A stretch of DNA of 64,000 bases. Source: Actinomadura atramentaria DSM 43919. GTDB lineage: Bacteria; Actinomycetota; Actinomycetes; Streptosporangiales; Streptosporangiaceae. The position numbers and the translations under genes were made by a program. Each line of letters begins with the position of its first letter. Position 1 is the stretch's first letter. This document shows, piece after piece, positions 7,913 through 17,012 of this stretch. The stretch is taken from contig NZ_KB907209.1 in assembly GCF_000381885.1 (NCBI RefSeq), positions 284,478 through 348,477 of the forward strand. The letters run 5' to 3'. The notes under the pieces were generated by a model. The model saw only the letters and a list, made by a program, of their open reading frames with translations. It did not search any database and was not told where the DNA came from.

Positions 7913-8294
7913 ACGGAACGCAAACCTCCGCAACGGGTCGGCTGTGCGGCGGCGGCGCATTGTCCGTCCGGCCGGGCCGGCCGGGCGGTCCGTGCGCCGT
8001 CGCAGGGGGGTGGTCCGAGCGGGGGAGCTCACACCCTCGGGGCGGTATACGGAAAACACCGTGAACATAAAGTCACCGCCGGAGGCTGACAAGCGGTTGG
8101 TGCGGATTCAGCGGTACATCGCCGTTCGCTTACTCCGGTGGTGACAAAACCGGCCCGGCGATGTTGGCCCGGTGACAACCGGACGGGCGCTCCTGTGCGG
8201 CCGGACGCGGGTCCGCGTGACGCGCGCCACCCGCCGCCCGGGTCGATCCTACCCGCTGGTAATCACCGAGGCAGCGTCCCCCAAGATCCAACGC

Positions 8295-8311
8295 TAAGCC
8301 GGTGACAATAT
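8295..8311. promoter_or_regulatory. 17-bp element shared with 22129-22145
   Basis: TAAGCCGGTGACAATAT occurs here and, identically, at 22129-22145, each upstream of a TTGA(A)TT-type promoter. It contains the GGTGACAA core also seen at 8140 and 8169. A binding site for a common regulator is the simplest reading. Confidence 0.6.
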
Positions 8312-8357
8312 CGCGCAGCGATTTACCGAATTGCGTCCTGCAGTCTGTGAAGCCCTA

Positions 8358-8387
8358 TTGAATTCCGGCCCTACTCGACCGTAACGT
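8358..8387 (+). promoter_or_regulatory. Probable mce operon promoter
   Basis: TTGAAT (8358-8363), an 18-bp spacer and TAACGT (8382-8387), about 110 bp before the mkl-type start. The boxes are moderate matches to a housekeeping sigma-70 promoter; this is a prediction by eye. Confidence 0.45.
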
Positions 8388-8496
8388 CCTCGCGTACAGA
8401 CCAGTGGCGCAGGGTTCCCGCTGGTCGCGTCCGTACCGGCCCGTCACCACGGGTCAGGTTTATTCCACGCTTTGTCATGGCGTTGGGGGGTGTTCC

Positions 8497-9486
8497 TTGG
8501 GAATTGAGGTCACGGTCGAGGGCCTGTCGAAAGCCTTCGGCCCGCAGACCATTTGGCGGGACGTCACCCTCACACTGCCGGCAGGCGAGGTGAGCGTGAT
8601 GCTCGGCCCGTCGGGCACGGGCAAGACCGTCTTCCTGAAGTCGCTGATCGGGCTGCTCAAGCCCGAGACGGGACGCGTGCTGGTCGACGGCGTCGACATG
8701 GTGAACGACCCGGACCGCAAGGTCTTCGCGATGCGCAAGAAGTTCGGCCTGATGTTCCAGGACGGCGCGATGTTCGGGTCGATGAACCTCTACGACAACA
8801 TCGCCTTCCCGCTCCGCGAGCACACGCGCAAGACCGAGAAGGAGATCCGCCGCATCGTCCTGGAGCAGATGGACGTCGTCGGCCTGCTCGGCGAGGAGCG
8901 CAAGCTCCCCGGCCAGATCTCCGGCGGCATGCGCAAGCGCGCCGGCCTCGCCCGCGCCCTGGTGATGGACCCCGAGATCATCCTGTGCGACGAGCCCGAC
9001 TCGGGCCTGGACCCCGTCCGCACCGCCTACATCTCGCAACTGCTCATCGACGTCAACGCGCGCATCGACGCGACGATGCTGATCGTCACCCACAACATCG
9101 AGATCGCCTCGACCGTCCCCGACAACATCGGGATGCTGTTCCTGCGCGACCTCGTGGCCTTCGGCCCCCGCGAAGTCCTCCTGACCAGCGAGGAGCCCGT
9201 GGTGGGGCAGTTCCTGCGCGGCAACCGGCACGGCCCGATCGGCATGACCGAGGAGAAGGACGCGGCCAAGCTCGAGGAGGAGGCGCGCGCCGCCGACACC
9301 CTCGGCCCCGTCCGCCCGATCCACATCCCCCCGCAGCTCCGGCCGAGCCCCGGCCTCCCCGCCCGCGCCGCCGAGGCGCGGCACGCCGCCGCCGTGGACG
9401 CCATCCTCCCGACGCTCTCGCACGCCGCCCAGCACGCGATCCGGGAGAACCGCGCCCACCTGAACCAGACCGGGGGCCTGACATGA
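8497..9486 (+). CDS. mkl: Mce-type ABC transporter ATP-binding protein (Mkl/MlaF-like)
   Basis: 329 aa. Walker A GPSGTGKT (37-44), Q-loop Gln88, signature SGGMRKRAGLARAL (from 142) and Walker B ILCDEPDSGLDP (162-173) show an intact ABC ATPase of the MlaF/Mkl branch, which powers lipid or sterol transport by Mce complexes from the cytoplasmic face. A roughly 70-residue Pro/Ala-rich extension follows the nucleotide-binding domain, as is common in actinobacterial Mkl. The TTG at 8497 is the in-frame start with a G-run Shine-Dalgarno. It is encoded directly with yrbE genes (ATGA overlap), unlike mycobacteria where mkl is unlinked. Confidence 0.92.
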   Translation: MGIEVTVEGLSKAFGPQTIWRDVTLTLPAGEVSVMLGPSGTGKTVFLKSLIGLLKPETGRVLVDGVDMVNDPDRKVFAMRKKFGLMFQDGAMFGSMNLYDNIAFPLREHTRKTEKEIRRIVLEQMDVVGLLGEERKLPGQISGGMRKRAGLARALVMDPEIILCDEPDSGLDPVRTAYISQLLIDVNARIDATMLIVTHNIEIASTVPDNIGMLFLRDLVAFGPREVLLTSEEPVVGQFLRGNRHGPIGMTEEKDAAKLEEEARAADTLGPVRPIHIPPQLRPSPGLPARAAEARHAAAVDAILPTLSHAAQHAIRENRAHLNQTGGLT

Positions 9487-10271
9487 CCAGTCCCGACACG
9501 TCCGTGCCGGGCGCGAGCGCGCTCCGGCAGACCGGGCGGCTGTTCACGCTCGCCGCGAGCGTCGTCGCGCTGACGTTCCGCAGGCCGTTCCAGGTCCGCG
9601 AGCTGATCCAGCAGTTCTACTTCATCGCGTCGGTGTCGATCCTGCCGACCGCGCTGGTCTCGATCCCCTTCGGCGCCGTCATCGCGCTGCAGGTCGGGTC
9701 GCTGGCCACGCAGCTCGGCGCGCAGTCGCTCACCGGCGGCGCGAGCGTCCTCGCGGTCGTCCAGCAGGCCAGCCCGATGATCGTCGCGCTGATCATCTCG
9801 GGCGCGGCGGGCAGCGCGATCTGCGCCGACCTCGGCTCCCGGACGATCCGGGAGGAGATGGACGCGATGGAGGTCATGGGCGTCTCCCCGATCCAGCGCC
9901 TCGTCGTCCCCCGGGTGCTGGCGTGCGTGGGCGTGTCGGTGCTGCTCAACGGGCTCGTCTCGGTCGTCGGCGTCGCGGGCGGCTACTTCTTCAACGTGCT
10001 GATGCAGGACGGCACGCCGGGCGCGTACCTGGCGAGCTTCTCCGCCCTCGCGCAGCTCCCCGACCTGTACGTCAGCGAGGCCAAGGCGCTGCTGTTCGGC
10101 CTCATCGCGGGCATCGTCGCGTCCTACCGGGGCCTCAACCCCGCGCCCGGCCCCAAGGGCGTCGGAGACGCGGTCAACCAGTCGGTGGTCATCACCTTCC
10201 TCCTGCTGTTCTTCGTGAACCTCACGATGACGGCGATCTACCTCGAAGTCGTCCCGCCGAAGGGGTCCTAG
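9483..10271 (+). CDS. yrbEA: YrbEA-type Mce permease (MlaE family)
   Basis: 262 aa integral membrane protein with five or six hydrophobic segments and the family's cytoplasmic coupling motif EEMDAMEVMG (residues 124-133), which docks onto the ATPase. With YrbEB it should form the transmembrane pore of the Mce importer. The start overlaps the preceding stop (ATGA). No defects are visible. Confidence 0.92.
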   Translation: MTSPDTSVPGASALRQTGRLFTLAASVVALTFRRPFQVRELIQQFYFIASVSILPTALVSIPFGAVIALQVGSLATQLGAQSLTGGASVLAVVQQASPMIVALIISGAAGSAICADLGSRTIREEMDAMEVMGVSPIQRLVVPRVLACVGVSVLLNGLVSVVGVAGGYFFNVLMQDGTPGAYLASFSALAQLPDLYVSEAKALLFGLIAGIVASYRGLNPAPGPKGVGDAVNQSVVITFLLLFFVNLTMTAIYLEVVPPKGS

Positions 10272-10274
10272 ACG

Positions 10275-11111
10275 ATGGCACTGTCGGGTGCGCGCCGGTT
10301 CAGGCCGGTGCGGCTGGTGTCGTGGCTGGATCAGCCCGGCGACCAGCTCGGTTTCTACGTTCGGGCGCTCCTGTGGACGCCCCGCGCGCTGCGCCGCTAC
10401 TTCACCGAGGCGCTGCGGCTGCTCGGCGAGGTCGCGTTCGGCAGCGGCGCGCTCGCCGTCATCGGCGGCACGGTCGGCGTCATGTTCGGCATGACGATCT
10501 TCACCGGCGTCGTCGTCGGCATGCAGGGCTACGCGGCCCTCGACCAGATCGGCTCCTCGGCCTTCACCGGGTTCGTGTCGGCGTACTTCAACACCCGCGA
10601 GATCGCCCCGCTCGTCGCGGGCCTGGCGCTGTCGGCGACCGTCGGCGCGGGCTTCACCGCCCAGCTCGGCGCGATGCGCATCAACGAGGAGATCGACGCG
10701 CTCGAGGGCATGGGCATCCACTCGCTGCCCTACCTGGTCACGACCCGGATCATCGCCGGGACGATCGCGATCGTCCCCCTGTACGGGGTCGGCCTGCTCA
10801 GCTCGTACCTCGCGTCCAGACAGGTGACGCTCTGGTTCAACGGGCAATCCGCAGGCACGTACGACCACTACTTCAACATCTTCCTTTCCCCACAGGACGT
10901 CGTGCTGTCGTTCGCCAAAGTGCTGATCTTCAGCGTCATGGTGATCCTCGCCCACTGCTACTACGGCTACCGCGCGGTCGGCGGGCCCGCGGGCGTGGGC
11001 GTCGCGGTGGGCCGCGCGGTCCGCACCGCGATCGTCGTCATCAGCCTGACCGACTTCTTCGTCAGCCTGGCGATCTGGGGCGCGACGACGACCGTGAAGG
11101 TGACGGGCTGA
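10275..11111 (+). CDS. yrbEB: YrbEB-type Mce permease (MlaE family)
   Basis: 278 aa, second permease subunit. The coupling motif is EEIDALEGMG (138-147). A longer amphipathic N-terminus than YrbEA (SWLDQPGDQLGFYVRALLWTP) precedes the first membrane segment, a usual difference between the B and A subunits. It starts 3 nt after the yrbEA stop and ends 1 nt before mceA, so translation is probably coupled through the operon. Confidence 0.92.
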   Translation: MALSGARRFRPVRLVSWLDQPGDQLGFYVRALLWTPRALRRYFTEALRLLGEVAFGSGALAVIGGTVGVMFGMTIFTGVVVGMQGYAALDQIGSSAFTGFVSAYFNTREIAPLVAGLALSATVGAGFTAQLGAMRINEEIDALEGMGIHSLPYLVTTRIIAGTIAIVPLYGVGLLSSYLASRQVTLWFNGQSAGTYDHYFNIFLSPQDVVLSFAKVLIFSVMVILAHCYYGYRAVGGPAGVGVAVGRAVRTAIVVISLTDFFVSLAIWGATTTVKVTG

Positions 11112-11112
11112 C

Positions 11113-12414
11113 ATGGCGAAACCCACGACGACGAGCGTCGTCCTGCGCCGCCTCAACGGGGTGGCGTTCCTGCTGGTCCCGATCCTGCTGATCTGGCTGT
11201 CGATCGCGATCTACCAGAAGAAGTTCACCGACGCGACGATGGTGACGCTCAAGACGGGCACCGCCGGGCACGAGATGCACCGGCGGGCCGACGTGAAGGT
11301 CCGCGGCGTCGTCGTCGGCGAGGTCCGCGAGATCGCCAGCGACGGCGCGGGCGCGAAGCTGACGCTCGCGCTCAAGCCCGACCTCGCCAAGCTCGTCCCC
11401 GCCGACGCGCAGGCGCAGTTGCTGCCGACGACGGTGTTCGGCGCGCGGTACGTCTCGCTCGTCCCGCCCCAGGGCTCGGCGGGGACGCCGATCCGCGACG
11501 GCGGCGTCATCGAGGAGGACCACAGCAAGAACGCCGTCGAGCTGTCCGAAGTGCTCAACCACACGATGGACCTGCTCAACACGCTCCAGCCCGCGCAGCT
11601 CCAGGCGACGCTCAACGCGATGTCGTACGCGCTGCAGGGCCGCGGCGAGCAGCTCGGACAGAACTTCGAACAGCTCGACGCCTACCTCAAGAAGCTCAAC
11701 CCCGAACTGCCCCAGCTCACCCGCAACCTCAACGAGCTGGCGAAGTTCTCGCAGAACCTCGCGAACTCCGCGCCGGACCTGCTCGACGCGCTCACCGACT
11801 TCACCACCACGAGCCGGACCGTCGTGCAGCAGCGCGCCGCGCTCGCGGACGTGTACTCGTCGGTGTCGGGCCTGGCCGTCAACGCGACGGACTTCTTCAA
11901 CCGGTTCGGCGACATCATCATCCAGCTCTCGGCCGACAGCCGGGCCTCGCTGGAACTCACCGCCCGCTACGCCCCGGCCGCGCCCTGCACGTTCCGGACG
12001 CTGTCCGGGTTCATCCCGCTGATGAACAAGGCGCTCGGCAAGGGCACGAACGAGCACGGCGTCCACGCGACCGTCGTGTCCGTCCAGAACAAGGGCCGGT
12101 ACCTGCCCGGCAAGGACACGCCCCGCTACAACGCGGGCGGCGGGCCGCACTGCCCGAGCGTGCCCTACGTCGGCACGGTCGGCGCGGCGCCGCGCGTCCT
12201 GCCCGCCGGGGGCGTGCCGACCGTCGCGGGCACCGTCGAGCGGGCCGGATCGCAGTCCGGCAGCGGGCTCGGCCCGGCCAACTCGGCCTCGGAGAACGAC
12301 ATGGTGAACGAACTCGTCGCCCCCTCGGTGAACGAGGTCCCCGAGCAGCTTCCCGGCTGGTCCAGCGTGCTGGTCGGCCCCATCTACCGGGGAGCGCAGG
12401 TGAACCTGAAGTGA
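11113..12414 (+). CDS. mceA: Mce family protein MceA
   Basis: 433 aa. One N-terminal membrane anchor (about residues 13-32) is followed by an MlaD/Mce beta-barrel domain (about 38-118, with KVRGVVVGEVREI), a long helical segment (about 140-290) and a C-terminal tail. Six such proteins are thought to assemble into a periplasm-spanning tube that carries lipids to the permease. The gene ends four bases into mceB. Which lipid or sterol is carried cannot be read from the sequence. Confidence 0.9.
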   Translation: MAKPTTTSVVLRRLNGVAFLLVPILLIWLSIAIYQKKFTDATMVTLKTGTAGHEMHRRADVKVRGVVVGEVREIASDGAGAKLTLALKPDLAKLVPADAQAQLLPTTVFGARYVSLVPPQGSAGTPIRDGGVIEEDHSKNAVELSEVLNHTMDLLNTLQPAQLQATLNAMSYALQGRGEQLGQNFEQLDAYLKKLNPELPQLTRNLNELAKFSQNLANSAPDLLDALTDFTTTSRTVVQQRAALADVYSSVSGLAVNATDFFNRFGDIIIQLSADSRASLELTARYAPAAPCTFRTLSGFIPLMNKALGKGTNEHGVHATVVSVQNKGRYLPGKDTPRYNAGGGPHCPSVPYVGTVGAAPRVLPAGGVPTVAGTVERAGSQSGSGLGPANSASENDMVNELVAPSVNEVPEQLPGWSSVLVGPIYRGAQVNLK

Positions 12415-13472
12415 AGCGCGCCGGACAGGGCCTCAAGGGACTCGGCGTCCCGCTGGCCACCTCGCTCATCTTCATCGTCGTGACGGTGCTGGCGACGAGC
12501 CTGCTCGCCGCCAGCATCACCGACACCACGTCCGGCGACCGCGTGTCCTACAAGGCGAAGTTCACCGACGTCGCCGGGCTCCACGCCGGGGACGGCATCC
12601 GCATCGCGGGCGTCCGCGTCGGGCAGGTCGAGTCGATCAAGGTGACGGACCGGCGGCTCGCGCTCGTGACGTTCTCCGTCGACCGGGACCGGACGCTGCC
12701 CGCCGGGGTCACCGCGTCGGTGAAGTACCTCAACCTCGTCGGCGGCCGGTACATCGCGCTCGGCGAGGGCACGGCGACGCCGGGGCAGGTGCTGCGCAAG
12801 AACGGCGTGATCCCCGTCGAACGGACCGTCGGGCCGCTGAACCTGACGCAACTGTTCCAGGGTTTCCAGCCGCTGATGCAGGCGCTGTCGCCGGGGGACG
12901 CGAACCGGCTCTCGGAGTCGATCGTCAAGGTGCTCCAGGGCGAGGGCGGGACGGTCGAGAGCCTGCTGCGCACGGTCGGGGAGCTGACGACCACGATCGC
13001 CGCGAAGGACCAGGTGATCGGGGACGTCATCGCGAACCTCAACAAGGTCGTCCGGACCGTCAACAACCGGGACGACCAGCTCGTCGACCTCGTCACCACG
13101 CTGCGGCAGCTCACCTCCGGCCTCGCGGCCGACCGGCGGCCGATCGGCGAGGCGCTCGAAGGCATCGGTGACCTCGCGACCGCGATGACGAGCCTGCTGC
13201 ACGTCACGCGCGACCCGCTCGCGAGCAGCGTGAACCACCTCGGGCGGCTCAGCGACAACCTGAACCGCGACCAGCCGCTCGTCGAGCGGTTCCTGCAGAA
13301 CGCCCCGAACAAGATGGCGACCATCGGCCGCCTCGGTTCGTACGGGTCGTGGATGAACTTCTACCAGTGCGAGGTCAAGTTGGTCGGCGTTCACTACGCG
13401 GACACCGGCGCCGACGACCAGCCCGCCGACCCGACGGGGCTGCCGATCAAGGACGCGAGGTGCAAGGGATGA
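12411..13472 (+). CDS. mceB: Mce family protein MceB
   Basis: 353 aa, GTG start overlapping the mceA stop. N-terminal membrane segment (LATSLIFIVVTVLATSLLAA), Mce domain from about residue 45 (VSYKAKFTDVAGLHAGDGIR, then AGVRVGQVESI), then a helical region and a short C-terminal domain with two cysteines (YQCEV and ARCKG). It belongs to the six-subunit Mce set and probably sits next to MceA in the hetero-hexamer. Confidence 0.9.
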   Translation: MKRAGQGLKGLGVPLATSLIFIVVTVLATSLLAASITDTTSGDRVSYKAKFTDVAGLHAGDGIRIAGVRVGQVESIKVTDRRLALVTFSVDRDRTLPAGVTASVKYLNLVGGRYIALGEGTATPGQVLRKNGVIPVERTVGPLNLTQLFQGFQPLMQALSPGDANRLSESIVKVLQGEGGTVESLLRTVGELTTTIAAKDQVIGDVIANLNKVVRTVNNRDDQLVDLVTTLRQLTSGLAADRRPIGEALEGIGDLATAMTSLLHVTRDPLASSVNHLGRLSDNLNRDQPLVERFLQNAPNKMATIGRLGSYGSWMNFYQCEVKLVGVHYADTGADDQPADPTGLPIKDARCKG

Positions 13473-14563
13473 CCGCGCCCACCCCGCAGCCGCAGCCGTC
13501 GGCCGCCGTCCGGGCGGCGCGCCGGGGCCGGCCCCGGCTGAAGCCGCTGCGCGAGCGCAACCCGATCCCCGTCGCGATCGTCGGGCTGGTGATCCTGCTG
13601 GTCATCGGCGCCATCGCGTACCGGGCGGACCGGCTGCCGCTGATCGGCGGCGGCACCACCTACAGCGCCTACTTCTCCGAGGCGGCCGGGATCAAGGGCG
13701 GGCAGGAGGTCCGCGTCGCGGGCGTCCGCGTCGGCAAGGTCACCGGTGTCTCGCTGGAGGGCAACAAGGTCAAGGTGACGTTCCGGGTGCGGCACACCTG
13801 GGTCGGCGACGCGAGCACCGCGACCATCATGATCAAGACGCTGCTGGGGTCGAAGTACCTCGCGCTGGACCCGCTCGGGTCCGGCAAGCAGGACCCCAGG
13901 CGGCCGATCCCGCTGGAACGGACCGTCTCGCCGTACGACGTGACCACCGCGTTCGAGGACCTCGGCCGCACGTTCCAGCAGGTCGACACCCAGAAGCTCG
14001 CGCAGAGCCTGGAGACGATCTCCACGACGTTCGCCGACACGCCCGGCGACGTCCGGACCGCGCTGGACGGGCTCTCGTCGATCTCCAAGACGATCGCCTC
14101 CCGCGACGCCGAGCTGGCGCAGCTCCTCGACGGCACCAAGAAGCTGTCCGGCACGCTGTCCAGCCAGAACGCGCAGTTCGAGGTGCTGTTCAAGGACGGG
14201 AACCTGCTGCTCGCCGAGCTGCGGCGGCGGCGCGACGCCGTCCACGCGCTGCTCGTCGGCACCGAGAACCTGTCCGCCGAGCTGATCAAGCTGGTGAACG
14301 ACCTGCGGCCGCGGCTCGACCCCGTCCTGACCTCGCTGAACCAGGTGACCGACACGCTGAAGCGCAACCAGAAGAACCTCGACCGCGTCCTCGCCACCGC
14401 CTCGCCGTACATCACGCAGGTCGGCAACTCGATGGGCAACGGGCGCTGGGTGGACGGGTACCTGTGCGGCACCGTCCCCAAGGAGTACCTGAAGACCGAC
14501 AATCCGCCGTGGACGCCGCCCGCGACCGGCTGCGAGCCGCCGCACCTGACGGGAGGGCGGTAA
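13469..14563 (+). CDS. mceC: Mce family protein MceC
   Basis: 364 aa from the ATG at 13469, which overlaps the mceB stop by 4 bp. A basic Pro/Arg-rich cytoplasmic tail of about 36 residues precedes the membrane helix (VAIVGLVILLVIGAIAY). The Mce domain follows (FSEAAGIKGGQEVRVAGVRV), then the long helical segment and a C-terminus with paired cysteines (YLCGT, ATGCEPP). No irregularity is visible. Confidence 0.9.
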   Translation: MTAPTPQPQPSAAVRAARRGRPRLKPLRERNPIPVAIVGLVILLVIGAIAYRADRLPLIGGGTTYSAYFSEAAGIKGGQEVRVAGVRVGKVTGVSLEGNKVKVTFRVRHTWVGDASTATIMIKTLLGSKYLALDPLGSGKQDPRRPIPLERTVSPYDVTTAFEDLGRTFQQVDTQKLAQSLETISTTFADTPGDVRTALDGLSSISKTIASRDAELAQLLDGTKKLSGTLSSQNAQFEVLFKDGNLLLAELRRRRDAVHALLVGTENLSAELIKLVNDLRPRLDPVLTSLNQVTDTLKRNQKNLDRVLATASPYITQVGNSMGNGRWVDGYLCGTVPKEYLKTDNPPWTPPATGCEPPHLTGGR

Positions 14564-15753
14564 TGGCACTGTCACCGCTGCGCGACAACCGGACCCGCGT
14601 GCTCGAAGTGTTCATCGCGCTGTTCGTGATCCTGGTGGCCGTCGCGCTCGTGCCGGTCGTCACGGCCACGCCGAGCCGGAAGATCACGGCGTACTTCGCC
14701 ACGGCGATCGGGGTCTACCCCGGCTCCGACGTGCGGGTCCTCGGCGTCAAGGTCGGGTCGATCAGCTCGATCAAGCCGGTCGGCAACCAGGTCAAGGTCG
14801 AGATGAAGGTCGACAAGAAGGTGCCGGTGCCGGTGGACGCGCGCGCCGTCGTCATCGCGCCGAACCTCGTCTCGGACCGGTACGTCCAGCTCGCGCCCGC
14901 CTACAACGGCGGGCCGAAGATGGCGGCGGGCGCGTCCATCGACGTCACCCGCACCGCGACGCCGCTGGAGCTCGACGCGCTCTACGACAGCGTCCGCAAG
15001 TTCAGCGGCGACCTCGGGCCGCAGGGGCTCAACGCCCAGGGCGCGCTGTCGGACGTCATCCGCGTCGGGGCCGCCAACCTCGGCGGCAACGGCAAGGCGC
15101 TCAACAACACCATCGCGGACCTCGGCAAGGCGTCGCAGACCCTCGCGGACTCCAGCGACGACCTCTACGCCACGATCGGCAACCTCAACGAGTTCAGCAA
15201 GATGCTCCGGGCCAACGACGGGCAGATCCGCAACGCGGAGAACCAGCTCGCGGACGTCTCCGGATATCTCGCCGACGACCGCGACCACCTCGCGGGGGCG
15301 CTGCGCAACCTCGCCATCGCGCTCGCCGCGGTCAAGGGACTCGTCGAGGACAACCGGACGAAGCTCGTCAAGAACGTCGACAAACTCGCGGACATCACGC
15401 AGGTGCTCGTGGACCAGCGCGCCGCGCTCGCGGACGTCCTCGACACCGCGCCGCTGCTCACGCAGAACGCGCTCAACGCCTACGACCCGCAGACGCGGTC
15501 GCTGATGAGCCGCGGCAACCTGCTGGAGATCACCAAGGTGTACGGCAAGGCGCAGCCGGGGTTCACGCCGACCGCCGCCGACACCCGGCCGGTGTGCGCG
15601 ACGGCCAGCTCGGCGTCCCGCGAGCTGCGGGCCGAGTGCAGCAAGCTGCGGGCCTCCGGGCTGACGGCCGCGCCGTCCACCGGGTCGTCCGACACTCCGG
15701 CGCTGCCGTTCCCGCCGGCCGGGACGGTCTACACCGGCAAGGGAGAACGCTGA
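14563..15753 (+). CDS. mceD: Mce family protein MceD
   Basis: 396 aa; the ATG shares one base with the mceC stop (TAATG). It has an N-terminal anchor (VFIALFVILVAVALVPVV), an Mce domain (AIGVYPGSDVRVLGVKVGSI) and a long coiled/helical region up to about residue 320, then a low-complexity Ser/Ala/Pro C-terminus. The helical region is predicted to form the tube wall with the other subunits. Confidence 0.9.
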   Translation: MALSPLRDNRTRVLEVFIALFVILVAVALVPVVTATPSRKITAYFATAIGVYPGSDVRVLGVKVGSISSIKPVGNQVKVEMKVDKKVPVPVDARAVVIAPNLVSDRYVQLAPAYNGGPKMAAGASIDVTRTATPLELDALYDSVRKFSGDLGPQGLNAQGALSDVIRVGAANLGGNGKALNNTIADLGKASQTLADSSDDLYATIGNLNEFSKMLRANDGQIRNAENQLADVSGYLADDRDHLAGALRNLAIALAAVKGLVEDNRTKLVKNVDKLADITQVLVDQRAALADVLDTAPLLTQNALNAYDPQTRSLMSRGNLLEITKVYGKAQPGFTPTAADTRPVCATASSASRELRAECSKLRASGLTAAPSTGSSDTPALPFPPAGTVYTGKGER

Positions 15754-17012
15754 TGCGCAGGAGGAGAACCGCCCTCGCCGCGGGGACGCTCGCCGTGGCG
15801 GCGACGTTCGCGGCCGGGTGTTCCCAGGTTTCCGTCGAGCAGTTGCCGCTGCCGGGCGGGGCGAACCTCGGGTCGCACCCGTACGAGGTGAACGTCCAGT
15901 TCGAGGACGTCATCAACCTCGTGCCGCAGGCGTCGGTGCGGGTCAACGACGTCCCGGTCGGCCGGGTCAAGAAGATCTCGCTGCCGCGCGGGTCGTGGCA
16001 CGCGCAGGCGACGCTGATCGTCAACGGCGACGTCCACCTGCCGGCCAACGCCACCGCCAACCTTGAGCAGTCCAGCCTGCTGGGGGAGAAGTACATCAAG
16101 CTGGCGGCGCCGCCGGTGAACGCCTCGGCGGAGCCGCTGACGGACGGCGCGACCATCCCCCTCGCCCGCACCACGCGCAACGCGGACACGGAAGAGGTCT
16201 TCGGCGCGCTGTCGATGCTGCTTTCCGGGGGCGGGCTGCCGCAGATCCGCACCATCAACCAGGAATTGAATTCCGCGTTGAACGGGCGGGAGGACAAGGT
16301 CCGGTCCGCGCTGGAGAACCTCAACAAACTCACGTCCACGCTGGACAAGAACCGGACCGCGATCACCGACGCGCTCGACGGCATGAACCGGCTGTCGTCC
16401 ACCGTCGCGGCGCGGGACGGGCAGGTCTCGACCGTCCTGACCGACCTGTCGCCGGGGCTCAAGGTGATGGAGCAGCAGCGCGGGCAGCTCGTGGACATGC
16501 TGCGGAAGCTGGACGACCTGTCCGACGTGGCCGTCAAGGTGATCAACAAGAGCGAGGCGAACACGGCCGCCGACCTGCGGTCGCTGTCGACCGTGCTCGA
16601 CAAGCTCGCGGACTCGGGGCGGGATCTGCCTAAGTCGCTTGAGGTGCTGCTGACGTATCCGTTCACGGACGAGGCGACCAAGGCGATCAAGGGGGATTAC
16701 CTGAACGGGTATCTGACGGTGGTCGCAGATCCGAACATGAACTGCGTCATTCCGGCGAGTGTCACGAAGGCTGACGACGTGCCCAAGATGAGCGCCAGAG
16801 CGCTCGCCGCCGACAACCCCAACGATCCGCAGGAGCCCCTGCCGACGCCCTGCCCGGACAGCGACCCCAACACGGGCAAGGCGACGGACGTCAACTCCGC
16901 GGCCACCACGCCCTCCACCCCGGGTCTCCCGACCACCCCGTCCACCCCGCCCGGCGGCAGGCAGGGCGACGCGCCCGCGCTGCCGCTCCCGACCCTCGGG
17001 GGAGGCAACTGA
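15753..17012 (+). CDS. mceE: Mce family lipoprotein MceE (LprK-like)
   Basis: 419 aa. The N-terminus is a lipoprotein signal: RRRR, a hydrophobic stretch, then the lipobox FAAGC with the lipidated Cys at residue 23. The Mce domain (VNVQFEDVINLVPQASVRVNDV) and helical region follow, then a Pro/Thr-rich C-terminal tail of roughly 70 residues. The fifth mce gene of actinobacterial operons normally encodes this lipoprotein. The start overlaps the mceD stop by one base. Confidence 0.92.
   Translation: MRRRRTALAAGTLAVAATFAAGCSQVSVEQLPLPGGANLGSHPYEVNVQFEDVINLVPQASVRVNDVPVGRVKKISLPRGSWHAQATLIVNGDVHLPANATANLEQSSLLGEKYIKLAAPPVNASAEPLTDGATIPLARTTRNADTEEVFGALSMLLSGGGLPQIRTINQELNSALNGREDKVRSALENLNKLTSTLDKNRTAITDALDGMNRLSSTVAARDGQVSTVLTDLSPGLKVMEQQRGQLVDMLRKLDDLSDVAVKVINKSEANTAADLRSLSTVLDKLADSGRDLPKSLEVLLTYPFTDEATKAIKGDYLNGYLTVVADPNMNCVIPASVTKADDVPKMSARALAADNPNDPQEPLPTPCPDSDPNTGKATDVNSAATTPSTPGLPTTPSTPPGGRQGDAPALPLPTLGGGN

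Larger units (their letters stand above)
7913..8496. other. 584-bp divergent control region between pucR-like gene and mce operon
   Basis: No gene is seen. It holds three GGTGACAA-type motifs (8140-8153, CCGGTGACAACCGG at 8169-8182, and 8295-8311) and a plausible promoter at 8358-8387. Base composition is less GC-rich than the flanking genes between 8281 and 8370. Confidence 0.6.
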
